Positions 44,400-55,598 of a stretch of DNA of 64,000 bases are shown one piece after another. The translations under genes were made by a program, and so were the position numbers. The notes beneath the pieces are model-generated. The model was not told the origin of the DNA. It made no database searches and saw nothing but the letters and a program-made list of their open reading frames with translations. The DNA lies in contig OY759723.1 of the NCBI GenBank assembly GCA_963662575.1, positions 4,588,001 to 4,652,000 of the forward strand, read 5' to 3'. Positions within the stretch are counted from its first letter, which is position 1, and every line of letters starts with the position of its first letter. This DNA comes from Bin5 sp963662575. GTDB taxonomy: Bacteria; Chloroflexota; Anaerolineae; Caldilineales; Caldilineaceae.

Positions 44400-45374
44400 C
44401 TAGTTTACAACCTCTTCTGCCGCTGGATGAACGGTGCGGTTGACGGCGAGGGTCACGGTGAAGGTGATGACGAAGAGGATCATGCCGATGGAGGCTGCAT
44501 AGCCGAACTGCTGCGTACGGAACGCTTTGTGAAACATTGTCAAGCCAGGCACCATAGTGGCGAATCCGGGACCGCCGTCTGTAAGGACAAGAATGGTCTG
44601 GAAGGAGGTGACCCCGGCGATAACTGCCAAGATTGTCATCAGCCGCACTTGGCCAAGGACAAGCGGCAGGTCGATCAGCAGAGTGCGGCGCAGCCCGGTA
44701 CAGCCATCGACTTCGCAGGCATCAAAAATCGAGGACGAAATCTGCCCCAGGCCGCCGAGATATATCAGCGTGCCGACGCCGGATACCCAGGGAAAGCCCA
44801 TGAACATGATGGCATAGAGGGCAGAGGAGGTATCCCCCAACCAGTTTCGGGCCAGGGCTTCGAGCCCAATCGATTCGAGGATGCCGTTTATGGGGCCAAG
44901 GTTGGGGTCGTAGATTTGTTTCCAGAGCAGGATCACCACGATCAGGGGTACGAGCATGGGAATGATAAGGAAGAGGCGATAGAGCTCCTTGGACTCGGTG
45001 TCACGAATGCGAAAGATGAGTACGGCCATGATGAAGGGCACAACCGCGCCAGAGAAGAAGAAGAACAAGAGCAGTTTGAACATGTTGAAGAGTTCACGCG
45101 CTGTTTCGGGCGAGGTGAAATAGACGCCAAAATGCTGGAGGCCGACGAAGCTGGCTTCGACGCCGGGACGCCAGCGGTAAAAGGCTCGAAGCAGGCCCAA
45201 GATGGGAGGGTAGTAGTTGAAGATTATCAGCAGGATGAAGATAGGGGCAAGCAGGGCGTAGGCTTGCCAGGACCTGCGCATCGCCTGCAAGGTAGAAATC
45301 TCCCTTGGTCTGGAAGGCACGCCGATTTGGGCGGCTGACGCGTTGCCCTGTTGCGCGTTCGTCACCTCTGTCAT
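44400..45374 (-). CDS. Sugar ABC transporter permease (MalF/UgpA type)
   Basis: The 324-residue partner permease has a cytoplasmic N-terminal tail and the segment RRSWQAYALLAPIFILLIIF typical of the CUT1 family. Its EAA loop is SSIFDACEVDGCTGLRRTLLIDLPLV, followed by TILVLTDGGPGFATMVPG, the usual family signature near the end. It is transcribed after the binding protein and the small Ig-like gene, and before the second permease, with 41 bases between the permeases. Confidence 0.92.
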   Translation of the reverse strand: MTEVTNAQQGNASAAQIGVPSRPREISTLQAMRRSWQAYALLAPIFILLIIFNYYPPILGLLRAFYRWRPGVEASFVGLQHFGVYFTSPETARELFNMFKLLLFFFFSGAVVPFIMAVLIFRIRDTESKELYRLFLIIPMLVPLIVVILLWKQIYDPNLGPINGILESIGLEALARNWLGDTSSALYAIMFMGFPWVSGVGTLIYLGGLGQISSSIFDACEVDGCTGLRRTLLIDLPLVLGQVRLMTILAVIAGVTSFQTILVLTDGGPGFATMVPGLTMFHKAFRTQQFGYAASIGMILFVITFTVTLAVNRTVHPAAEEVVN

Positions 45375-45569
45375 ATTTGCTCCCTGAACTACTACAGTTG
45401 CGTCGACTCAATTCCCGAAGGAACCATGGTGCAGGATTGCCACTCTGGACTCGTTCCACTTCTCTGGCGCCAGTTGATCGCGGCCGGTAACTGTTTCGGA
45501 ATGCGGGTTCCAGGATCTACTGCGGGCGGATGATGCAATAGGTCAGTCAGGACTTCAGTTTGGCCGCAT

Positions 45570-46007
45570 CTAGTCTGAGGAAAGCGGTATTTCAACTGGA
45601 ATTTCGATGGAGAAGCGTTTGTCTACCTCCAGCCAGCGCCCAATGTTGATGTCGATGACGTTTATGATTGAGTCTGCTTTAAGGTCGTAGGGATTGGACG
45701 GATTGGGTGTGAAAGTAATCTGGACTTCGCCGTTTTCGTCGGTATAGGACCACTCTGGAATCATGAGGCCGTTGCCTGGCTGCAGCCAGGCCTGCAAAGT
45801 GTCATTGACGCGCGGCTTCCCATTTTCGGTGACTCGCAGCGTCAGTATGATCGAGTCTTCGCCGTCGGCGATGACCTTGTCCTTGTCGAACTGGCCTTCA
45901 ATCGAGACGTTGGCGAGGCGCAACTGGGCCTGGACAAAGTCCACGGCGAGAAGGGCGAACAGTAGGAGAAGCAGGATTCCTGCGGCCTGCCGTATTTTTC
46001 TTAGCAT
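45570..46007 (-). CDS. Small exported or membrane-anchored Ig-like protein
   Basis: The 145-residue product has a strong N-terminal hydrophobic segment (AAGILLLLLFALLAVDFVQA), probably a cleaved signal peptide. A single beta-rich domain follows, with GQFDKDKVIADGEDSIILTLRVTENGKPRVND, then YTDENGEVQITFTPNPSN. This is the pattern of bacterial Ig-like group 1/invasin-type domains. It sits between the sugar-binding protein and the permeases, where such genes are unusual. It may be an accessory factor of the importer, but nothing shows that directly. The start is the first ATG after a long unrelated open stretch; no clear ribosome site. Confidence 0.65.
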   Translation of the reverse strand: MLRKIRQAAGILLLLLFALLAVDFVQAQLRLANVSIEGQFDKDKVIADGEDSIILTLRVTENGKPRVNDTLQAWLQPGNGLMIPEWSYTDENGEVQITFTPNPSNPYDLKADSIINVIDINIGRWLEVDKRFSIEIPVEIPLSSD

Positions 46008-46089
46008 TTGTGTGGAAATAAGGCTGCGGATTGTGGTGAGCGGACAGGGCGTACTCTGCCGCTGTCCGCTCACCGCGCAATTTGCTGCG

Positions 46090-47625
46090 TTAGCTGTCAG
46101 ACTCCTGGTCGGCGAGCAGGGCTTCATAGCGGGCGACACCTTCATCCCACGAACGCTGCTGGCGCTCGAAGAAGGTTGCTCTGTCCATGTCGCCAATTGC
46201 CCAGGCGACGAAGATGCGACGCCACTCTGTGAAGTAGTCCCAATCCCACAGCAGGCCCATACCCCACCAAGCGATGGTGTAGGTGTAGAGGGGCAGCTTG
46301 AAGGTTCCGATGTTGGCCCATACGGGCCCAAGCTTGCCATCCTTGACAGACGGGATGTACTGCTGGTTCTCGTTATTGATGAAGGAGTTATTTTCCGGCT
46401 CGGTGAGGAACTGCCACCAGTTGATCACCTGGTCACGGTTTCCTCGCATTTCGGTTGAGCTCTTGATCATCACGTCCTGCGGACCACGGATGGCCTGCAC
46501 CTGGTCGGCGGGCACATTGCCGTCGCCGGCGGTATATTCGTTGGGGTCGAAGGCACCTGGCTGGCCGTCTACGGCCGGCATGTCAGCACTGCCGGGCATG
46601 GGGGTAGGCACAAAAACACGTTCGAAGTCAACGTTAGGGTCGTTGGCCAGAGTGGCAAACTCCCAGGTGGCCCGGTATTGCATTCCGACCGAGCCTTCGC
46701 GCCAGAGCAGGTCGAGATCGGTGGTATTGAATCCGTCTACCCAAGTCTGCGACAGGGCGTACATTTCGTCCCATGACCGCTGGTAGACTGGATCATAAGG
46801 GCCGATTAGTTCGTTCTTGTAGGCGGGCAAGGCTTCCTCTATGCCGACGAAGAAATCGTTGTCGGTATCCATGGCAACGCAGACTTCCTGCATCATTGGG
46901 GGAAGGATCTGCAGGGCTAACGGCCAGCAGTTGCCTGTCTCGCCTTCGCGGGGCCAGGGAGAGAGACCCAGGCCGGCATCTTTAAGCGCTTGCGAAACCT
47001 CCATCTGTTCGGTCCAGGTAGCGGGTGGCTCGAGGCCCATTTCGTTGAAGATCTCCATGTTGCAGGCGAGGCCGACTTCCAGGTAGGGCCAGATGGCGCG
47101 GAGCGGTGCGCAGTAGTCAAGGCCGTCAGACCAGGTCAAAGATTCCATCATCGTATCGTAGAAGCTGTCGGACCAGGTATCATATTGGGGGGCATAGGCG
47201 CTGGGCGCGTCGAGCCAGTCGTCGATTGGTACACACCAACCGCGTTGAACCAGGTCAAGTCGACTCATGAGGTCGGGGGCTTCGCCTGAGCTTACGGCGG
47301 CGGTGAGCCAGGCGTCATCTCCGGCTTCGTCGAAAACGATGGCGATGTCGGGGTTGAGTTCTTCAAATCGCCCTGCCAGAATTCGAGCAGCATTGCCGAC
47401 CAAGGGGTGCTCGGCTGAACGGGTTGTCCACTCGGTAGGGTGAAGCAGGCCGAGGCTACAGTGTACTTCAACCTTGTCCATTGCGGGCTCTTCGCCGCCG
47501 GATTCTTCAGCCATCTCTTCTCCGGCGGGTGCGGCGGGCGCAGCGCAGGCGGCCAACAGACCGACGCCCATGGCGCCAGCGGAGGCTTTCAGAAAGTTTC
47601 TTCTACTCAGTCTTGTGCCAGTCAT
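46090..47625 (-). CDS. Sugar ABC transporter substrate-binding lipoprotein (Tat-type)
   Basis: The 511-residue extracellular binding protein begins with a twin-arginine signal (SRRNFLKASAGAMGVG) and a lipobox (GLLAAC), so it is folded before export and then lipid-anchored. The mature part follows the family-1 solute-binding fold: ARILAGRFEELNPDIAIVFD, GEAPDLMSRLD, NMEIFNEMGLEPPATWTEQM, and GSVGMQYRATWEFA. It is longer than average. It is the first gene of the importer operon with the small Ig-like protein, two permeases and a GH-like propeller. The ligand is probably an oligosaccharide, but is not identified. Confidence 0.92.
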   Translation of the reverse strand: MTGTRLSRRNFLKASAGAMGVGLLAACAAPAAPAGEEMAEESGGEEPAMDKVEVHCSLGLLHPTEWTTRSAEHPLVGNAARILAGRFEELNPDIAIVFDEAGDDAWLTAAVSSGEAPDLMSRLDLVQRGWCVPIDDWLDAPSAYAPQYDTWSDSFYDTMMESLTWSDGLDYCAPLRAIWPYLEVGLACNMEIFNEMGLEPPATWTEQMEVSQALKDAGLGLSPWPREGETGNCWPLALQILPPMMQEVCVAMDTDNDFFVGIEEALPAYKNELIGPYDPVYQRSWDEMYALSQTWVDGFNTTDLDLLWREGSVGMQYRATWEFATLANDPNVDFERVFVPTPMPGSADMPAVDGQPGAFDPNEYTAGDGNVPADQVQAIRGPQDVMIKSSTEMRGNRDQVINWWQFLTEPENNSFINNENQQYIPSVKDGKLGPVWANIGTFKLPLYTYTIAWWGMGLLWDWDYFTEWRRIFVAWAIGDMDRATFFERQQRSWDEGVARYEALLADQESDS

Positions 47626-47841
47626 ATTCTGCTTTCACTCCTGTTCGTGGGATGAGGATAGACCAGGATACAGTACGGGCCTCGATTGGCGCCGTAGCCT
47701 GAATTAGCAGCAGCGGGCTTCAACACCTCCTTGAATTTGGATTCTTATGACCTTGGTTGTGAGATTCGGAATCCAGGCGACGGATCAGTCACTTCCTGAA
47801 GGCGTTCTCGAAAGCGATGGTTCGTCAGTCCTCTTTCCGAT

Positions 47842-48885
47842 TCAGGCGGCGATGCCGGCTTCGGCCAGTACCTCTCTGGCTGCCTGTGCGGCTTCGGAAT
47901 CCGGATCGAATCTGATGGTACGTTGCAGGCTGAATAGGGCGTGCTCGTCGCCGGCGCGGGCCAGTTCGATGGCTTCGGCGAAGCCCTTTTCGCCGAAACT
48001 CAGATCGCGGGCTACGATGGGGTTGTCGTAGTTTTTCCAGTAATACTTGAATTCGTCGGATTCCCAGTTTTCGTAGACCTGCTCCCAGGTCAACCCGCTG
48101 GGGCCGTGGGGGATGAGCATCTGCTCGGCAATCAGGTCGCCTACGGCCTGGTAGCGGTTATCGAGCGAGAGTCGGAGGCGGTCTTCGGTATAGTTGGGCA
48201 GTGCCTGGTGAATGGTCAGGGCGGGGAAGATGAGGGTGTCGCCGACGTCGTAGTCGGTGGAGTGCCAGATCGGTTCCACTTCTTCCTCGCCGTCGACGTC
48301 GACGGCCAAGGAGCCGGCTCCGAGGGAGAAGTGGTGGTCGAGCACGCGTCCGACTTTGTGGGATCCGGGAATGACGGCCAGAGGTCCCAACTCGATGGGG
48401 CAGTCGCCGATGGGGGCCCAGCTGGTCAGCGTCTCATAGTTGCCCTGGAAGTGGACAAAGTCCTGGTGCATGGGGGTCGTGTGTTCGGTATACTTGGGGA
48501 ACCAGAGACGGGCGATCTGGTTGGGGTGAGGCATGATGGGGCGGCCCATGATCTTTTCGATCATGGATGTGACTTCGGGCCAGTGGCCGGCGCGATGGAA
48601 GGGCTCCAGTGTGTAGACCTGGCTGTAGCCGTCGACGTATTCGCGATCGCCTTCTGTGCACTGTTTGGTTGTGTCGGCGATGCCGTCGTAGGGGTCGGTA
48701 TCGGGCAGGAGCCAGCCGATTTCCTGGATTCTTGTCATCATGACGCGGCGCAGCTCGCTCATTTTGTCGGGGTTCTGGAGCTGTCTGAAGAATAGATAGC
48801 CCTCGTCGGCGAGGCGGCGCTGAAGTTCGGCGGGATCATTAAATGCGTCATTCGAAACGCGAAACTCGCGGATTTTCTCAGGCAT
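47842..48885 (-). CDS. Phytanoyl-CoA dioxygenase (PhyH) family protein
   Basis: The 347-residue protein is the longest PhyH member here. HQD lies in TPMHQDFVHFQG and the distal His in LTIHQALPNYTEDRLRLSLD, with the following RY. GPLAVIPGSHKVGRVLDHHF is the substrate-loop region. The last 60 residues (from about EKGFAEAIELARAGDEHALF) form a helical extension not typical of the family. It is read toward the region upstream of the sugar importer and may belong to the same locus. The substrate is unknown. Confidence 0.87.
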   Translation of the reverse strand: MPEKIREFRVSNDAFNDPAELQRRLADEGYLFFRQLQNPDKMSELRRVMMTRIQEIGWLLPDTDPYDGIADTTKQCTEGDREYVDGYSQVYTLEPFHRAGHWPEVTSMIEKIMGRPIMPHPNQIARLWFPKYTEHTTPMHQDFVHFQGNYETLTSWAPIGDCPIELGPLAVIPGSHKVGRVLDHHFSLGAGSLAVDVDGEEEVEPIWHSTDYDVGDTLIFPALTIHQALPNYTEDRLRLSLDNRYQAVGDLIAEQMLIPHGPSGLTWEQVYENWESDEFKYYWKNYDNPIVARDLSFGEKGFAEAIELARAGDEHALFSLQRTIRFDPDSEAAQAAREVLAEAGIAA

Positions 48886-49164
48886 TGGATTAACCTTTCG
48901 TGGGCGCGAATGCCGGATGCGTCGATGGAATCTGAGTTCGAGGCGACGAATTAGGTATAAGGATATTTATTTTTCGTTGTGGTGTCAAGTGGCTGGCAGA
49001 GACCCCAGAGTGGAGCGTTTCAGGAAGGGTGGGATAGCCGACTGACAGAAGTCAACGATGTGAGAACTGCGTTGAAGGCCAGGCTCTCTCTCACTTTGAC
49101 ACATCTTTCCTTGCCGCGTAGGATGCTACCTTGTAACCGAAATCCTGAGCATTGAGATAAAGAG

Positions 49165-49875
49165 ATGAATTCATTTTCGCTGGGCGAGACTGTCTACCAA
49201 AACCCGCTGGCGACAGAGGCCGATGTTGCCGGGTTCAGGCTGGAGGGGGAGGCGAGCATTGGCTTCCCTGAAGGGCGGCTGCGGATGGAAAATTTGCGCG
49301 ATCCTGCGGAAGGGCAGAAGTCGAACTTCGTGTACTGGTGTCCTGAGACGTTTGCGGCGGATGTGAGTATTGCGTGGGAGTTCTGGCCGGTGCAGGAGCC
49401 GGGGCTGTGTATTCTGTTCTTTGCGGCGACGGGGCGCAGTGGAGAGGATCTGTTTGACCCTTCATTGGACAAGCGCAGCGGGGAATACAAGCAGTACCAT
49501 CACGGGGATATCAACGCGCTGCATGTCTCCTACTTTCGCAGGCGCTGGCCAGAGGAGCGCGCTTTCCATACGTGCAATTTGAGGAAGAGTTATGGCTTTC
49601 ACATGGTGGCGCAGGGCGCGGATCCTATTCCTTCGGTGGAAGATGCGACGCCGCCTTACAGAATACAGGTGATCAAGTGTGGGGATGCGGTGGCATTCTT
49701 GATCAACGAGTTGCCGATTTTCAACTGGCGTGACGACGGCGTCAGCTACGGGCCGGTGTTGGGGGGCGGGAATATTGGACTGCGGCAGATGGCGCCGTTG
49801 GTAGGCGAATACAGCAATCTGGTCGTGCATACCGTGCAACGTGTTGGAGGTTGGAATGGGAGTCCGGCCAGTTAG
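49165..49875 (+). CDS. DUF1961 family protein
   Basis: The 236-residue protein resembles the DUF1961 family, which has a concanavalin-like jelly-roll shape and often lies next to polysaccharide lyases and other carbohydrate-active genes. Diagnostic stretches are NFVYWCPETFAADVSIAWEF, YKQYHHGDINALHVSYFRR, HTCNLRKSYGFHMVAQGADP, PYRIQVIKCGDAVAFLINE and YGPVLGGGNIGLRQMAPLVG. No signal peptide is seen. An immediate downstream gene (49987) encodes another jelly-roll-like protein. Function within the family is not established. Confidence 0.8.
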   Translation: MNSFSLGETVYQNPLATEADVAGFRLEGEASIGFPEGRLRMENLRDPAEGQKSNFVYWCPETFAADVSIAWEFWPVQEPGLCILFFAATGRSGEDLFDPSLDKRSGEYKQYHHGDINALHVSYFRRRWPEERAFHTCNLRKSYGFHMVAQGADPIPSVEDATPPYRIQVIKCGDAVAFLINELPIFNWRDDGVSYGPVLGGGNIGLRQMAPLVGEYSNLVVHTVQRVGGWNGSPAS

Positions 49876-49986
49876 GAAACCCAGTCTCGTAGGGGCGCGG
49901 CAGCCGGGGTGAAATCCAGATAGGTGCGGGCAAGAGTGTTGGTGACGGTCGGGAAGGATTTGTACACAAGGACAGGAGCGGAAGAG

Positions 49987-50553
49987 ATGAGCGAGTCTGA
50001 AGAAGAGGTTGTTTTCCAGGAGAACTTTGAGGGTGAATTGGACGCCGACTGGATGTGGCTGCGCGAGCATCCAGATTGCTGGCGCATGCGCGATGGAGGG
50101 CTGGAGATTATGGTCGAGCCTGGTGTTGCGGCCACAGTGCGGAATGCGCTGGTACGCCCGGCCCCGGACCGCAGTCGCGGGATCTACGCGATCGAGGTGA
50201 CAATTTTCAACCATACTGTGCCGACGCAGCAGTACGAACAGGCGGGGATTACATGGTATCAGAATGGTGAGCCGGTCTTTAAGGAGGTTAAGGAGTTGGT
50301 GGACGGGGAGGTATTGGTTATTCCCGGGGGCAGGCCGATGCCGACGCAGAGTGTGCGGCTGCGGTTGGTGGTAGATTCCGAGTCGTGGGAGGCGCGGTTC
50401 CGTCCAGAGGGGGCGGCGGGATTCTCGACAGCCGCCACGGGTGAGTTACCGGCGGCGGAGATGGAGCAGGTCAGTCTACAGTGTTATAACGGTCCGGCGG
50501 GAGAAGAGCACTGGATTCGCTTTGAAGACTTTCGCATCGTGCGCGTTGCTTAG
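49987..50553 (+). CDS. DUF1349-like/GH43 C-terminal-like beta-sandwich protein
   Basis: The 188-residue protein looks like a single concanavalin-like domain: FEGELDADWMWLREHPDCWR, then GGLEIMVEPGVAATVRNALV, then YEQAGITWYQNGEPVFKEVKE, SVRLRLVVDSESWEARFRPE. Similar modules are found as DUF1349 and as the C-terminal domain of beta-xylosidases. On its own it probably binds a sugar or modifies one. AGGAG is eight bases before the ATG at 49987. It follows the DUF1961 gene by 111 bases; the two may form a unit for glycan handling. Confidence 0.7.
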   Translation: MSESEEEVVFQENFEGELDADWMWLREHPDCWRMRDGGLEIMVEPGVAATVRNALVRPAPDRSRGIYAIEVTIFNHTVPTQQYEQAGITWYQNGEPVFKEVKELVDGEVLVIPGGRPMPTQSVRLRLVVDSESWEARFRPEGAAGFSTAATGELPAAEMEQVSLQCYNGPAGEEHWIRFEDFRIVRVA

Positions 50554-50623
50554 GGGAAGGTCATGTTTTGGCAGGTGCGAGAGGTTGGCTAGGAGGGATG
50601 TAGCCGAGAGATCGCACTTGGCA

Positions 50624-51340
50624 TCAGGACAAGGCGTTGAGTCGTAACAGATCGCCGGATTGGTGGATTGTGGGGTGGGAGACAGGCTGGTCGGGCGCGT
50701 AGAGGGTGACGCGGCCGGCGCCGTGCACGCTCCACTGGTTGTCGGACAGGTCGTTGATCATGCCGGTTTCTTCGTCGATGCCGACGAGGGTTGCCTCGGG
50801 CAACAGGTCACGTAGCTGTTGGGCCCAGCCTTGCCCGAAATTGTTGTGGTGGGGCAGTACACAGGCGTTGGGGATAAACCCGAGGCCCTCAATGACTTGC
50901 TTACTGCGAGGGTCATAGAGATGTTCACAGAGGACCATGGCACCGGCGCTGCTGCCGGCGATGACCGCGCCCGCGGTCAAGGCTGCACGCATAGCCTCCC
51001 AGGCTGGCGTGTTGCGAAGGCTTTGGCATAGATGGCCGGGGAACCCGCCCAGTAGATAAATCAGTTTCGCCCCTGTTACCATTTCGACAACGGAATCGGA
51101 TGCGGCTGAATCGCGGTCGAGCAGGGGAACGACCTGCACATTTGTCGCGCCAAGGCTTGTGAACCAGCGGCGGCCGTTTTCGCCGGCGCGGCGGTGGTTG
51201 TTGTCGGGCGCGGCGGCGGTGGGAATGATGGCGATGGGGGCGTCGGGGCCGCCTGCGAGTTCGATGCTGCGGTGATCGGGGGCGGCCATTTGTCCGCCGA
51301 ATTCGGAGCCGCCTTCGAGGACGATGTGACCGGATTTCAT
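50624..51340 (-). CDS. Peptidase S51 family protein (cyanophycinase/dipeptidase E-like)
   Basis: The 238-residue protein has GGSEFGGQM at the start, the core FLGG-like IYLLGGFPGHL, and the nucleophile elbow GSSAGAMVLCEHL, where the Ser is catalytic in S51 peptidases. LGFIPNACVLPHHNNFGQGW and VGIDEETGMIND fit the rest of the fold, with His residues available for the catalytic site. The family includes cyanophycinases and aspartyl dipeptidases. With no cyanophycin synthetase visible nearby, a general peptidase is as likely. Confidence 0.85.
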   Translation of the reverse strand: MKSGHIVLEGGSEFGGQMAAPDHRSIELAGGPDAPIAIIPTAAAPDNNHRRAGENGRRWFTSLGATNVQVVPLLDRDSAASDSVVEMVTGAKLIYLLGGFPGHLCQSLRNTPAWEAMRAALTAGAVIAGSSAGAMVLCEHLYDPRSKQVIEGLGFIPNACVLPHHNNFGQGWAQQLRDLLPEATLVGIDEETGMINDLSDNQWSVHGAGRVTLYAPDQPVSHPTIHQSGDLLRLNALS

Positions 51341-51410
51341 TTGCAGTTCCGCTTGGTTTTGGCGTTCAAAGGAAAATCGTACCCAGTTCTCTCTCTACTC
51401 CACGACCACT

Positions 51411-54461
<3,051 letters not shown>

Positions 54462-54536
54462 TGTTCTCTCCTTTGGTCTCCGACTCGCATTCGCAAGCAT
54501 TTGTTACGTGCGAGAGTGAGAGTTCGCCCATTTGGC

Positions 54537-54570
54537 AAGAAAAAACGGGCATCGTGAATGAATGCCCGTT
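54537..54570 (-). terminator. Rho-independent terminator of the glycine riboswitch leader
   Basis: On the minus strand, AACGGGCAT and ATGCCCGTT form a perfect 9-bp stem around a nine-base loop, followed by T-rich TTTTCTT. It lies between the second aptamer and gcvP, so it is probably the expression platform. Confidence 0.75.
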
Positions 54571-54830
54571 ACCTCTGTCCTTGACCTGAGAGATTGACGC
54601 ACAATGTTGCGAAGGGGGCCCGAAGAGTTGAGAAGGGATTTCTCAGCTCCTGTTGGCCCGATCAGTGTGCGATTGCCCCGTCGGTGACCGCTCTGTTCTG
54701 TCGAGCGGCGCTTTCCAAAGGTGCCGTATCGCGACGATCCTTTTGCCTGAGAGTGTCACCGGGCAGGCTGGGTACTCCTGCCGGCTTGCCCCTTCGGCGC
54801 TTCGACATCGAAGTCTCTCTCGTCGCGCAT
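54571..54830 (-). promoter_or_regulatory. Tandem glycine riboswitch
   Basis: On the minus strand the first aptamer (about 54729-54829) begins with CGCGACGAGAGA, has CGCCGAAGGGGCAAG and ends in ACACTCTCAGGCAAAAGGA, closed by the pairing of CGCGACGA with TCGTCGCG. The second aptamer (about 54571-54716) has GAAAGCGCC, CACCGACGGGGCAA and CAATCTCTCAGGTCAAGGAC. The CTCTCAGG(C/T)(A/C)AA signature is specific to glycine aptamers. The pair normally turns on glycine cleavage genes when glycine is abundant, matching gcvP downstream. Confidence 0.9.
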
Positions 54831-54866
54831 CAGCCAGCTATTGATTTCTGTAGTTCTACGCTGGCC

Positions 54867-54895
54867 ATTGTAGCGCAGTCGTGGATTGCGCGCAA
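54867..54895 (-). promoter_or_regulatory. Candidate promoter of the gcvP leader
   Basis: On the minus strand, TTGCGC (54895-54890) and TACAAT (54872-54867) are 17 bases apart, just upstream of the first glycine aptamer. A TTGACA (54901-54896) also lies nearby but is too far from the -10. Confidence 0.4.
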
Positions 54896-54926
54896 TTGTC
54901 AAAAATCGCGTGATTCCAACTATAAT
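54896..54926 (+). promoter_or_regulatory. Candidate promoter of rsmD
   Basis: TTGTCA (54896-54901) and a perfect TATAAT (54921-54926) are 19 bases apart, about 80 bases before the rsmD start. It would form a divergent pair with the gcvP promoter. Confidence 0.4.
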
Positions 54927-55006
54927 CTGGTGAAGCCAAGTCCCGTTTTCGCCATCCTGCGTTGGCATTCAGCGGCCGACACAGCCATCTTCCAGATTGA
55001 GAGACT

Positions 55007-55567
55007 ATGCGAGTCATTGCCGGAAGTGCCCGAGGCCACAGGTTACAGTCGGTCCCTGGAAACAGCACGCGTCCAATTACGGATCGCGCCAAGGAGGCGC
55101 TCTTTTCGATACTGGGGAACTGGATTGAAGGGCGAAATGTGCTGGACCTTTTTGGAGGGACGGGTGCGGTGGGCATCGAGGCATTGAGCAGGGGGGCGGC
55201 TCATGTCCAATTCATTGATCTCAACCGCGCGGCAGTTCGTACGATGCTGCATAATTTGGCTCATTGCAAGCTGGATGAATGGGCCACGGTTGCGAGACGG
55301 GACAGCTTCGAGTTTGTTGATAAGTTTGAGGGGGAACCTTTTGAACTTATCTACATCGCGCCACCACAATATCAGGAGTTGTGGAAGGTGGCACTGCTGG
55401 CGGTGGATGCCAAGCCGGCGCTGCTGGTGGAGGAAGGTGTGGTCATTGTACAGATACACCCACGAGAAGAGACGCCGATCGCGCTCGAGAGTTTGATCGA
55501 GTTCGACCGGCGCCGCTATGGCTCTGTGCAGCTTATATTTTATGAAGTTGCGGAAGAAATTGAGTAA
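55007..55567 (+). CDS. rsmD: 16S rRNA (guanine(966)-N(2))-methyltransferase
   Basis: RsmD methylates G966 of 16S rRNA in the 30S subunit using S-adenosylmethionine. The 186-residue protein has the family start MRVIAGSARGHRLQ and RPITDRAKEALFSIL. The SAM-binding motif is NVLDLFGGTGAVGIEALSRG, then VQFIDLNRAAV. The catalytic (D/N)PPY position reads APPQY, with Ala replacing the usual Asp. The substitution may be lineage-typical or may weaken activity. It is divergent from gcvP. Confidence 0.88.
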   Translation: MRVIAGSARGHRLQSVPGNSTRPITDRAKEALFSILGNWIEGRNVLDLFGGTGAVGIEALSRGAAHVQFIDLNRAAVRTMLHNLAHCKLDEWATVARRDSFEFVDKFEGEPFELIYIAPPQYQELWKVALLAVDAKPALLVEEGVVIVQIHPREETPIALESLIEFDRRRYGSVQLIFYEVAEEIE

Positions 55568-55598
55568 ACGGTAGTCGCTTGAAAGTATGCGGCGGCGC

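Noticed and set aside
54594..55187. Long plus-strand open frame across the gcvP leader
   Set aside because: It runs through both glycine aptamers and into rsmD in another frame; no family similarity and no ribosome site.
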